Positions 8,352 through 14,268 of a stretch of DNA of 27,827 bases are shown in pieces (positions within the stretch are counted from its first letter, which is position 1; each line of letters opens with the position of its first letter). The stretch covers positions 1 through 27,827 of the forward strand of contig RFNJ01000085.1 in NCBI GenBank assembly GCA_009927255.1, given 5' to 3'. The DNA comes from Pseudomonadota bacterium (GTDB taxonomy: Bacteria > Pseudomonadota > Alphaproteobacteria > UBA2136 > UBA6156). The position numbers were made by a program, and so were the translations under genes. The notes under the pieces were generated by a model that saw nothing but the letters and a program-made list of their open reading frames with translations, was not told where the DNA came from and did no database searches.

Positions 8352-9659
8352 ATGTTCAAGCATATCGGGATAACACTGGCGGGGTTCGCGGGGCAGCTGC
8401 TGCTCTCCCTCGCCTCCGGCATCCTCGCTGCAAGGCTGTTGGGGCCAGAAATGCGCGGCGAACTCGCCGCCCTGTTGCTGCTCCCCCTCACGTTGCAATT
8501 GGTCAGCCTCGCCGGGCTGCCGCAGGCGCAAACGGTGCTGGCGGCGCAAAAGCCCGTAAAGGCCGCCGCCATCACCGGCACCACTTGCGTTTTGGTGCTG
8601 TTGCCATGCTTGGTAGCCATTTTGGCAGGGCTGGCCGCGGTGCCTTTCTTGCTGGAAGACCCCGCCCTCCAGCAGCACGCAGCATGGGTTCTCATCTGCC
8701 TCATCCCGCTGCTTTCGTTCTACGGCATCCCAACCAGCACCGCCCTCGGTCTCAAGCACTACGGCATCTTCAATCTCTACCGCATCGGCGGCTCGGTTCT
8801 TTATTTGGTGGCCGTGCTGTTTGCGTTCTTCAAGCCCGATGCCTTGGTCATTAGCTGGGGCTATGTTGCCTTGCTTACCGTGGTCGGGCTACCGCTGTCG
8901 TATGTTCTCTGCCGCCGCTACGTCCACGGCCCGCTGCGGTGGGATGCCAAGCTCATCCGTCCCCTCTACCACTTCGCTCGCCCCACGTTTCTTAGCCAAC
9001 TGCCCCAATTGCTCGGCCAACGGTTCGACCAATTCGTCGTGCTGGCGGTGCTCAATACCACCGCATTGGGCTACTACAGCATCGCCTTGGCAGTGGGGCA
9101 AATGTTCGCAACCTTGCAGCAAACGGTGGGCACCGTGCTGCTGCCCTATCTTGCCGGCAGCGCACGCGATGGCCGCAACCCCGCCCTGCTCTTCGGCTCC
9201 GCCCTGCGCGTATCACTCGCCCTGTCGGCAGCAGGCGTCACCGTGTTGGGGCTAATGCTGCCATGGCTGCTGCCGCTGTTGTTTGGCCAAGCCTTTGCCC
9301 CCGCCATCTCCGCCGCGATTATCCTCTTGGCCGCCTACGCCCTCAGCGGCCTCCACACAGCGTTTATCGATGGTTTCCGCGGCATTGGCCTTCCCAACCT
9401 GCCCTTATGGTCAGAATGGCTGGCATTTGCCTGTAAAGCCGTGGTGCTGGGGGCAGGGGTGCTCTGGCTGGGCGAACCAACCCTCCTGCAAATCGCTTTG
9501 CTCGCCGGCCTCGCCACCCTGCCGCCGCTGGTGTTCGATGCCATCCTCTACCACCGCTACGTCGAACCTCTCAACGCAAGCTGGCTCCTCCGCAGCCGCA
9601 CCGACGCCAATCTTATCAAACACAAGCTCCACGAAATGTTCACAAAACAACCCAATTGA
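8352..9659 (+). CDS. Polysaccharide flippase, Wzx/MATE-like
   Basis: A 435-residue integral membrane protein with about 12 hydrophobic segments, consistent with the MOP/Wzx superfamily that flips undecaprenyl-linked oligosaccharide across the inner membrane. The first segment includes GITLAGFAGQLLLSLASGIL followed by AARLLGPEMRGELAALLLLP, the typical Wzx opening. The repeated pattern QLLGQRFDQFVVLAVL and LGYYSIALAVGQMF near the middle is the start of the second half. It begins 11 bases after gmhA and its TGA overlaps a possible TTG of the methyltransferase. Codon use here is more CTG-rich than in the flanking genes. Specific cargo is inferred from context only. Confidence 0.82.
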   Translation: MFKHIGITLAGFAGQLLLSLASGILAARLLGPEMRGELAALLLLPLTLQLVSLAGLPQAQTVLAAQKPVKAAAITGTTCVLVLLPCLVAILAGLAAVPFLLEDPALQQHAAWVLICLIPLLSFYGIPTSTALGLKHYGIFNLYRIGGSVLYLVAVLFAFFKPDALVISWGYVALLTVVGLPLSYVLCRRYVHGPLRWDAKLIRPLYHFARPTFLSQLPQLLGQRFDQFVVLAVLNTTALGYYSIALAVGQMFATLQQTVGTVLLPYLAGSARDGRNPALLFGSALRVSLALSAAGVTVLGLMLPWLLPLLFGQAFAPAISAAIILLAAYALSGLHTAFIDGFRGIGLPNLPLWSEWLAFACKAVVLGAGVLWLGEPTLLQIALLAGLATLPPLVFDAILYHRYVEPLNASWLLRSRTDANLIKHKLHEMFTKQPN

Positions 9660-9724
9660 CCTCCCAAACCAACCCCATTATGGGGTATAAACCGACCATA
9701 ACCATCACCAAAAAAACCCAACAA

Positions 9725-10477
9725 ATGAAAGCCCCACCCATGGAACGCCTACCCATCACCCAACAAAACATTGGCGCATTTCTGGCCGATTTCCCCGACC
9801 ACCAGCAGCGCTACGAACTCGCCCTCAGCCACGTGGCAGGGCTAAATGTGGCAGATGTCGCCTGCGGTGCCGGCTACGGCGCTGCCATGCTCGCCAAAAG
9901 CGCCAATAAAGTCAGTGGCTTCGATATCGACAAAGCCACCATCAACCACGCCAACAAGCACTTCGCCGCCGCCAATTGCAGCTTTTACCACGCCGATAAA
10001 ATGTCCAAAAACGGGCCCTACGATGTCATCACCAGCTTCGAAACGCTCGAGCATATGAGCGAATCCGACGGTGATGAATTCCTGAAAACCCTGCTCGCCA
10101 ACCTCAAAAAAGGCGGTAAACTGATCCTCTCCACCCCCATGAACGAAGGCCCGCACAAGCACAACACCACACCCTTCCACGTCCGGGAGTATAGCCACGC
10201 CGAACTCGCCGCCAAACTGGCCGCTAACGGCTTCACGGTGCAAGAGTGGTATGGCCAAAGCAACGCCGTTACCCGCCAAATCAACCCAACTATGATGAAA
10301 AGCGGCATCCACCGTCTGGTGCCAAGCCCCGTGCGCCAACTGGTCAAAAAAGTCATGTTCGGCGATATCGCCACCAAAGCCCGCCAAGACGTCAAACTCA
10401 CCAAAGCCGACATGACCAGCGCCTTCGTCCAAATCGCCATCTGCACCAAAGTGACAGGATTCACATTTTATATCTAA
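9725..10477 (+). CDS. Class I SAM-dependent methyltransferase
   Basis: A protein of about 250 residues with a Rossmann-like methyltransferase core. Motif I is VADVACGAGYGAAMLAKSA, the acidic motif is VSGFDIDKATINHA, and YDVITSFETLEHM with GGKLILSTPM gives motifs III and IV. HNTTPFHVREYSHAELAAKL resembles methyltransferases in polysaccharide clusters. It probably methylates a sugar or caps a glycan chain. Start choice is open: ATG 9725, ATG 9740 or a TTG at 9656 overlapping the flippase stop are all in frame; no strong ribosome site decides it. It is the last gene of the glycan cluster, just before the accessory island. Confidence 0.83.
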   Translation: MKAPPMERLPITQQNIGAFLADFPDHQQRYELALSHVAGLNVADVACGAGYGAAMLAKSANKVSGFDIDKATINHANKHFAAANCSFYHADKMSKNGPYDVITSFETLEHMSESDGDEFLKTLLANLKKGGKLILSTPMNEGPHKHNTTPFHVREYSHAELAAKLAANGFTVQEWYGQSNAVTRQINPTMMKSGIHRLVPSPVRQLVKKVMFGDIATKARQDVKLTKADMTSAFVQIAICTKVTGFTFYI

Positions 10478-10593
10478 AAATATGAATAAATTTGATATTC
10501 TCGATGTGAAAAATCTTTAGGCCCCCAAATCTGCCCCCTACGGTTATTGTCAATTCAAACTCTTATCATACTCCTTCCACCCTACAATACTTC

Positions 10594-10633
10594 GACATGG
10601 TAGGGGTCACAGGTTCGAACCCTGTACTGACCA
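10594..10633 (+). other. 3' half of tRNA-Val(GAC), probable attachment-site remnant
   Basis: The stretch begins at a GAC anticodon, continues GACATGGTAGGGGTC through the anticodon-stem side and variable loop, then has a perfect T-arm: ACAGG / TTCGAAC / CCTGT (10609-10625), the 3' acceptor strand ACTGACC (10626-10632) and discriminator A. No 5' half precedes it: bases upstream of GAC do not form the anticodon stem or D-arm. Such 3' fragments are what integration at a tRNA anticodon loop leaves at the far end of an element. Its orientation means the matching intact tRNA-Val should lie upstream, outside this window. The identity as Val is from the anticodon and is inference. Confidence 0.6.
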
Positions 10634-10756
10634 CAAATTATTTCAATAATTTAGTCCGCATTTTCCACTCCTGTTAAAATCTCGGTGCACTTTTGGTGCA
10701 CTTCTCAAATGCAACACCCCCCCTTTCCGAAAGTCTAGTTTTAAAGACAATTCTAG

Positions 10757-11206
10757 TTAGTCCTTTCTAGACCTACACACACACTCTTCATTATCTCCAT
10801 GTGTAGGGTCAAACCACAGCATGTCAAAATAAATCCCTCGCCGTATCCCATAAACTCTTTCTCTACCGGATAATCTCAAAGAAAAAACGTTCTCCTCATC
10901 CATTCCAAGTGCAGCAATCCGTTTAATGGCGCACTTATTTAGCTCCTGAACGGAGATTGGATGGTGGTTTGTTCCCGCTTTTCTACCACCACAATCCTTT
11001 AATATTTCATCCCATGCCCGCGTTTGATAATCATCTAACTTAGATACAATTTCTTTCCAATTATGACGTAAATGATTCCATCCCCATGGCCCTTCACTAT
11101 CAATTGTCTTTAAACGATACACAAATAGCTGGCTGCTTGGGTTTACACCCAAGCGTGGTTCATTACCTTTTGGTATATGAACTAACTTTGGCTTACCTTT
11201 GCCCAT
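10757..11206 (-). CDS. Putative toxin of a Panacea-type toxin-antitoxin pair
   Basis: A 149-residue protein encoded directly downstream of a Panacea-domain antitoxin; its AGGGG ribosome site overlaps the antitoxin stop and the gap is 8 bases, so the two are translated as a unit. I do not recognise a named family. The C-terminal third (VFSLRLSGRERVYGIRRGIY, then FDMLWFDPTHG) resembles a small basic beta-sheet RNase of the RelE type, where a strand pair ends in a tyrosine- or phenylalanine-rich edge, but this is weak. The N-terminal half carries GPWGWNHLRHNWKEIVSKLD. The gene is AT-rich, unlike its neighbours. The toxin role is inferred from pairing with the antitoxin. Confidence 0.7.
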   Translation of the reverse strand: MGKGKPKLVHIPKGNEPRLGVNPSSQLFVYRLKTIDSEGPWGWNHLRHNWKEIVSKLDDYQTRAWDEILKDCGGRKAGTNHHPISVQELNKCAIKRIAALGMDEENVFSLRLSGRERVYGIRRGIYFDMLWFDPTHGDNEECVCRSRKD

Positions 11207-11214
11207 AATTACCC

Positions 11215-11655
11215 CTATTCAGGTATAGACGAATAAAACTCACTCATAGCTTCATGGGTAATCACATGATTTCCTCTTTCGGTAATCTCTAATCCTCTGC
11301 GGGCATCCATCCATGGCCGCTCACTATGAGAAATATCACTCAACTCTTGCCCACTATAACCACCATAGAACTCAATAACTTTGTCAATGGTCTCTATTTC
11401 CTGTTTAGTAAGCTTACTGAAATCACCACTAATATGAGAATTATTTATTAGAAATCGCCCCTTATGTTGCTCATAAAGAACCGGACAAACTGGCCCATTA
11501 GCCCAAGCTTGTATAGGCTCTTCAAACAGCGGGAAGTCATTCCACACAAGGTTCCATGCCTGAGAGTAATACACTAATTTTTGAAGTTTCCATGTTGAAA
11601 CGTCGCCCATTTTGGCGAGAATATAGCTTGCTACGTGCAATACCTTATTTTCCAT
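11215..11655 (-). CDS. Panacea (DUF4065, SocA-like) antitoxin
   Basis: A 146-residue protein with the Panacea fold named after Caulobacter SocA and phage GepA-like proteins. The signature is near the N-terminus: VASYILAKMGDVSTWKLQKL followed by VYYSQAWNLVW, then PIQAWANGPVCPVLYEQHKG, and a C-terminal LSDISHSERPW. Panacea proteins act as antitoxins that hold many unrelated toxins in an inactive complex. ATG 11655 is preferred because it brings the family start close to the N-terminus and has a GGGGGT upstream; in-frame ATGs further out (11670, 11718) are possible. The downstream partner is the putative toxin. GC content is well below that of the flanking chromosome, consistent with transfer. 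Confidence 0.87.
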   Translation of the reverse strand: MENKVLHVASYILAKMGDVSTWKLQKLVYYSQAWNLVWNDFPLFEEPIQAWANGPVCPVLYEQHKGRFLINNSHISGDFSKLTKQEIETIDKVIEFYGGYSGQELSDISHSERPWMDARRGLEITERGNHVITHEAMSEFYSSIPE

Positions 11656-11793
11656 ATCTACCCCCATCTGTCCCATGATTTTCAACCACTTCAATATATA
11701 TCTATGATTACTCCTCATCCATATATAACCATAGATGCATTAATGCAACCATTCATTAATATACAATAAGATAGTTGTAAGTCTTAACCAATA

Positions 11794-12006
11794 TTATGCA
11801 TATGCAAACATCAGCTCCCCCCACCGCGTAGTATAAGCCCCTGTCTTCCGCTCCCTCTTCATCCCCCACGCCTGTTGTAACCCACAGCTCCCCACTTTCA
11901 CGGCCCCTTCACCATATCGGCGGTTCAGTTTGTCTAGCGCTCCCATCAGCTGAAGCGTGGCTGGAGAATCCGGCTCATCCCAAAGCTCATACTGCACGCT
12001 ATCTGG
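11794..12006 (-). pseudogene. C-terminal remnant of UmuC-type DNA polymerase V subunit
   Basis: About 70 codons match only the very end of UmuC, the DUF4113 tail: LMGALDKLNRRYGEGAVKVG, then GMKRERKTGAYTTRW and GELMFAYA. In full-length UmuC this follows some 350 residues of polymerase palm, fingers and little-finger domains, none of which is present. A TGA stop lies in frame immediately upstream (12007-12009), and no umuD is nearby. It is a stub left by deletion, as often seen where plasmid- or phage-borne umuDC has decayed. Independent function is unlikely. Confidence 0.8.
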
Positions 12007-12194
12007 TCATTGTTATTCTCCCCTTTGAGTTTTGTTTATTGCACATTATTCATTCAAAGACAATCTAACCTAATCCATTGCAATCTTTCAAATGAAAGAG
12101 TAATTTGGAATCTGGAGAAGCAAAGAATTGCGACTCTGGGGCGTCAAAACCTCTCCGAAAGTGGATGGCACCACCAAAATCGGTGCTGTTTGTG

Positions 12195-12323
12195 TATCTA
12201 GCACATCCTAAGCCGTGCATATGGCTGGGTGGTGGTGCTATGTCCAAGGCGTAAGCTTAAAGGCTCCACGCCGTCTTTCGGCGGTTTTGAACACCCAGCC
12301 TCTCTTTTCGGGAGGCTTTTGTT
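12195..12323 (+). ncRNA. Structured RNA resembling phage C4 antisense RNA, with terminator
   Basis: A strong long-range pairing, GGCTGGGTG (12223-12231) with CACCCAGCC (12292-12300), encloses a small hairpin CGCCG/TCTTT/CGGCG (12269-12283). TAGCAC near 12199 can pair with GTGCTA at 12235-12240. The end AGCCTC...GAGGCT then TTTT (12298-12320) is a terminator-like hairpin overlapping the 3' arm, so two structures compete. The conserved feel of GGCTGGGTGGTGG together with TTTTGAACACCCAGCC recalls the C4 antisense RNA family (RF01695), which controls antirepressor genes in P1/P4-like phages. This identification is from memory. It could instead be an attenuator leader for the lipoprotein gene 24 bases downstream. 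Confidence 0.5.
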
Positions 12324-12346
12324 TAACAACCGAAAGGCTAAGACTT

Positions 12347-12769
12347 ATGCCACGACTATCCCCCTACTTCGCTACCCCACTTGCTGGGCTGGTGTTTTTG
12401 GCTGGATGTGCCAGCAACCCTGATAACATGCGCGCGGCGGATATTAGCCCGCTGCAATATCGCAACCTTGATTGTGAGCAGATTGCCAGTGAGCAAGCGC
12501 GCATCAGCCGCAAGGTGAACAGCCTGTATGAAAGCCTGAAAACCAAAGCCGATAATGATACGTGGCAGATGGGAGTAGGGTTGGTGCTGTTGTGGCCTGT
12601 GTTGTTTGCCCTTGAAGGAGGAGATGGCCCCGAAGCTGGCGAGTATAAGCAGCTCAAAGGTGAGTATGAAGCGCTTGAGCAGGTGAGCTTGCAAAAGAAG
12701 TGTGGCCTTACCTTTGAGCCGCTGGATAAGCAAATTAAAGACAAACACAAAGAAAGTTCAGCACAATGA
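12347..12769 (+). CDS. Small lipoprotein of unknown function
   Basis: A 140-residue protein with a lipoprotein signal: hydrophobic segment LAGLVFLAGCAS with the lipobox LAGC, the Cys being about residue 22. The mature part has NLDCEQIASEQARISRKVN, a coiled-coil-prone helix, then a second hydrophobic stretch WQMGVGLVLLWPVLFALEG near residues 68-86, and GEYKQLKGEYEALEQVSLQK before a second conserved Cys. This layout recurs in small proteobacterial lipoproteins, but I know no function. ATG 12347 is chosen because it places the signal at the N-terminus. Its stop overlaps the start of the YHYH micro-protein (ATGA), and a structured RNA with a terminator sits just upstream. Confidence 0.78.
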   Translation: MPRLSPYFATPLAGLVFLAGCASNPDNMRAADISPLQYRNLDCEQIASEQARISRKVNSLYESLKTKADNDTWQMGVGLVLLWPVLFALEGGDGPEAGEYKQLKGEYEALEQVSLQKKCGLTFEPLDKQIKDKHKESSAQ

Positions 12770-12891
12770 AAACCTTGATTCTAACCTTGCTCTTGGCGGG
12801 CCTTGGCACTGCCAGCTTTGCGCACAGTGGCGGTACAGATATTTATGGCTGCCATTATGACCACCGCACAGGCATCTACCACTGTCATTAA
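12766..12891 (+). CDS. YHYH-type secreted micro-protein
   Basis: A 41-residue protein. The first 19 residues (MKTLILTLLLAGLGTASFA) are a clear signal peptide with an Ala-x-Ala-like cleavage site. The mature remainder is only about 22 residues: HSGGTDIYGCHYDHRTGIYH then CH. This is the HSGGTDxxGCHxDxxTGxYHCH motif of YHYH-domain proteins, rich in His and Cys and suggestive of metal binding; the family usually carries it as a small domain near the end of longer secreted proteins. ATG overlaps the stop of the lipoprotein gene, so the two are cotranslated. The periplasmic metal-binding role is inference. Confidence 0.75.
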   Translation: MKTLILTLLLAGLGTASFAHSGGTDIYGCHYDHRTGIYHCH

Positions 12892-13025
12892 CCACCGTAA
12901 CGAGTGCGGATATGGATGGGGGGGGGAATGAAGTAAGCGGATGCTTACACGTCGTTTTTGCCCCGTTTAATTTGCGTTTCCCGTTGAGGCGGCTACCGTT
13001 TCCCCACCGTTTTAGCTTGAAGAAC

Positions 13026-13063
13026 ACTACGCGCGCACGCGCGCGCGTACTTCTCGTTTAATT
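13026..13063 (+). repeat. Direct repeat copy 1 (left of pyrCD), with alternating CG core
   Basis: The block ACTACGC...GCGTACTTCTCG(T)TTAATT occurs here and again at 15553-15580 in the same orientation. In this copy the palindromic core has expanded to an alternating purine-pyrimidine tract (13031-13048, CG/CA repeats), which could adopt Z-form DNA and suggests slippage from a shorter core. The two copies bracket the pyrC-pyrD operon. Confidence 0.65.
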
Positions 13064-13128
13064 CGGTTTTTCGTAGGCAGACGATACAGACATTCAGCTA
13101 GGATTCCTGACCGCACCATACCTGTACT

Positions 13129-13161
13129 AAGGAAAGTCGCCCTGCACGGGGCGGTTTCCTT
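13129..13161 (+). terminator. Hairpin, possible terminator
   Basis: AAGGAAA (13129-13135) pairs with TTTCCTT (13155-13161), with an inner CGCCC/GGGCG stem and a small bulge. GCTTTG follows, a weak T tract in the plus direction. It may end plus-strand transcripts from the lipoprotein-YHYH unit and sits back to back with the pyrD terminator. The 320 bases from 12892 to 13214 hold this hairpin, the repeat above, a run of nine G (12918-12926) and no gene I can see. Confidence 0.45.
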
Positions 13162-13169
13162 GCTTTGAT

Positions 13170-13205
13170 AAAAAAGAGCCCCCACGGCCCGAAGGCCGCA
13201 GGGGG
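13170..13205 (-). terminator. Rho-independent terminator of pyrCD
   Basis: Read on the minus strand, CCCCC + T + GCGGCC pairs through a TTCG loop region with GGCCG + T + GGGGG, and is followed by CTCTTTTTT. It lies 9 bases beyond the pyrD stop. A textbook intrinsic terminator. Confidence 0.85.
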
Positions 13206-13214
13206 AGTCATAGT

Positions 13215-14207
13215 TCAGGCCTGCATCAAGGCTACCTCAGAGCGAATGTCATCCAGCAATTTCACACCGTGCCTTGTCAGGCCTGCATAAAGCTGAATTG
13301 CATTGGCGCCTGCCCAGATGAGGCTCTTGGCATCGGCAGGCGTTTGCACACCCCCTACACCAATCAGCGGCACATCTTTACCAAGGTGTTGCCGTAGCGT
13401 GGTAATCATCGCCACACTGATGGGCAACAACTGCGGGCCGCTGTAGCCGCCTACAGGTTTAGCGTCATGCTCAGGCCAGTCGATGGGTGTGTGCAACAGA
13501 TGCCGCTTGTCAGGCGGAATCGTATTGCAGCAGATGAAGCCCGCTACGCCAACCTTCAGTAACGCATCAGCCGTAGCTTTCAGCGCCTCTGGGTCATCGG
13601 TGGGGCCAAGCTTGACCACCACAGCCTTACCAGCCGCGCCCGCAATCACTTCAGCCACCTCTTGCAAGATGGGTGCAAGCGCATCGTGGGCTTGATGCCC
13701 CGCCACATTGGGGCAGCTGGCGTTGAAGGTGAAAAAGTCCACCCATGGCGCCAACAGTTCAGCGCTGGGGGTGAGCCCTTCCTTCACTTTGGAGGGGTTT
13801 GCAAGGCTGGCGCCAAGGCAAAAAGTGGCGTTGTGCTGGCGGAACCTTTGCAGGTTCGCCGCCACGACCTCCACACCAGGGCTGTTAAGCCCCATCCAAT
13901 TCACCATCTCGCCGTTCCCCAGCCGCCAGATACGCGGGCGTGGGTTACCCTCGCGGGCATTAGGCGTAATGGTTCCCACTTCCACAAAGCCAAGGCCCAT
14001 ATCGGCCCAAGCCTGCAAGGCAGCGCCCGTCTTGTCAGCCCCACCTGCCAAGCCCAAAGGTGTTGGCAGGTTACAGCCAAGCAGTTGGGTTGTGCCTTGA
14101 GGAAGATGCTGACGCTTGGGCCCCAGCCCCAACGCCAAGGCTTTCAGGGCTAAGGTGTGAGAAGTTTCGGGGTCAAATGCCTGGAGAAGTTTGAGTGGAA
14201 AGTTCAT
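13215..14207 (-). CDS. pyrD: Dihydroorotate dehydrogenase, class-2-like, with catalytic-site Cys
   Basis: A 330-residue FMN enzyme oxidising dihydroorotate to orotate in pyrimidine synthesis. The class 2 N-terminal helix is present (LLQAFDPETSHTLALKAL), which in the family docks on the membrane to pass electrons to quinone. Next come PLGLAGGADKTG, FVEVGTITPNAREGNPRPRI and WMGLNSPG. The catalytic-base motif is FNASCPN (residues 161-167): class 2 enzymes normally have Ser at the fourth position after Asn, class 1 have Cys, and here it is Cys165. C-terminal VKLGPTDDPEAL, CNTIPPDK, GGYSGPQLLP and LIGVGGVQTPADAK with QLYAGL complete the FMN site. ATG 14207 follows AAAGGA; the gene is 61 bases behind pyrC and ends at a terminator. 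Confidence 0.9.
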   Translation of the reverse strand: MNFPLKLLQAFDPETSHTLALKALALGLGPKRQHLPQGTTQLLGCNLPTPLGLAGGADKTGAALQAWADMGLGFVEVGTITPNAREGNPRPRIWRLGNGEMVNWMGLNSPGVEVVAANLQRFRQHNATFCLGASLANPSKVKEGLTPSAELLAPWVDFFTFNASCPNVAGHQAHDALAPILQEVAEVIAGAAGKAVVVKLGPTDDPEALKATADALLKVGVAGFICCNTIPPDKRHLLHTPIDWPEHDAKPVGGYSGPQLLPISVAMITTLRQHLGKDVPLIGVGGVQTPADAKSLIWAGANAIQLYAGLTRHGVKLLDDIRSEVALMQA

Positions 14208-14222
14208 GGTGAAGTCCTTTCT

Positions 14223-14249
14223 CCCACGCCGCCTGTAAGGCAGCGTGGG
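14223..14249 (-). promoter_or_regulatory. Intercistronic hairpin before pyrD
   Basis: In the 61-base pyrC-pyrD gap, CCCACGC(T)GCC pairs with GGC(G)GCGTGGG around a TTACA loop. The 3' arm ends six bases before the AAAGGA ribosome site of pyrD, so it could tune pyrD translation or protect mRNA ends. There is no T run, so it is not a standard terminator. Confidence 0.5.
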
Positions 14250-14268
14250 TGCTAGAGTTGCAGAGGAA

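Noticed and set aside
10594..10650. Reading the tRNA fragment on the minus strand as part of the tRNA-Ser attachment site
   Set aside because: Only the near-palindromic T-arm resembles tRNA-Ser. On the minus strand the T-stem does not pair around a TTCGAAC loop, whereas on the plus strand it is perfect.
10682..10701. Short tandem GGTGCACTT repeat
   Set aside because: Two copies only, with no neighbouring structure; not enough to call a site.
12010..12201. 63-residue plus-strand frame before the C4-like RNA
   Set aside because: No ribosome site or family features, and it overlaps the structured RNA; probably chance.
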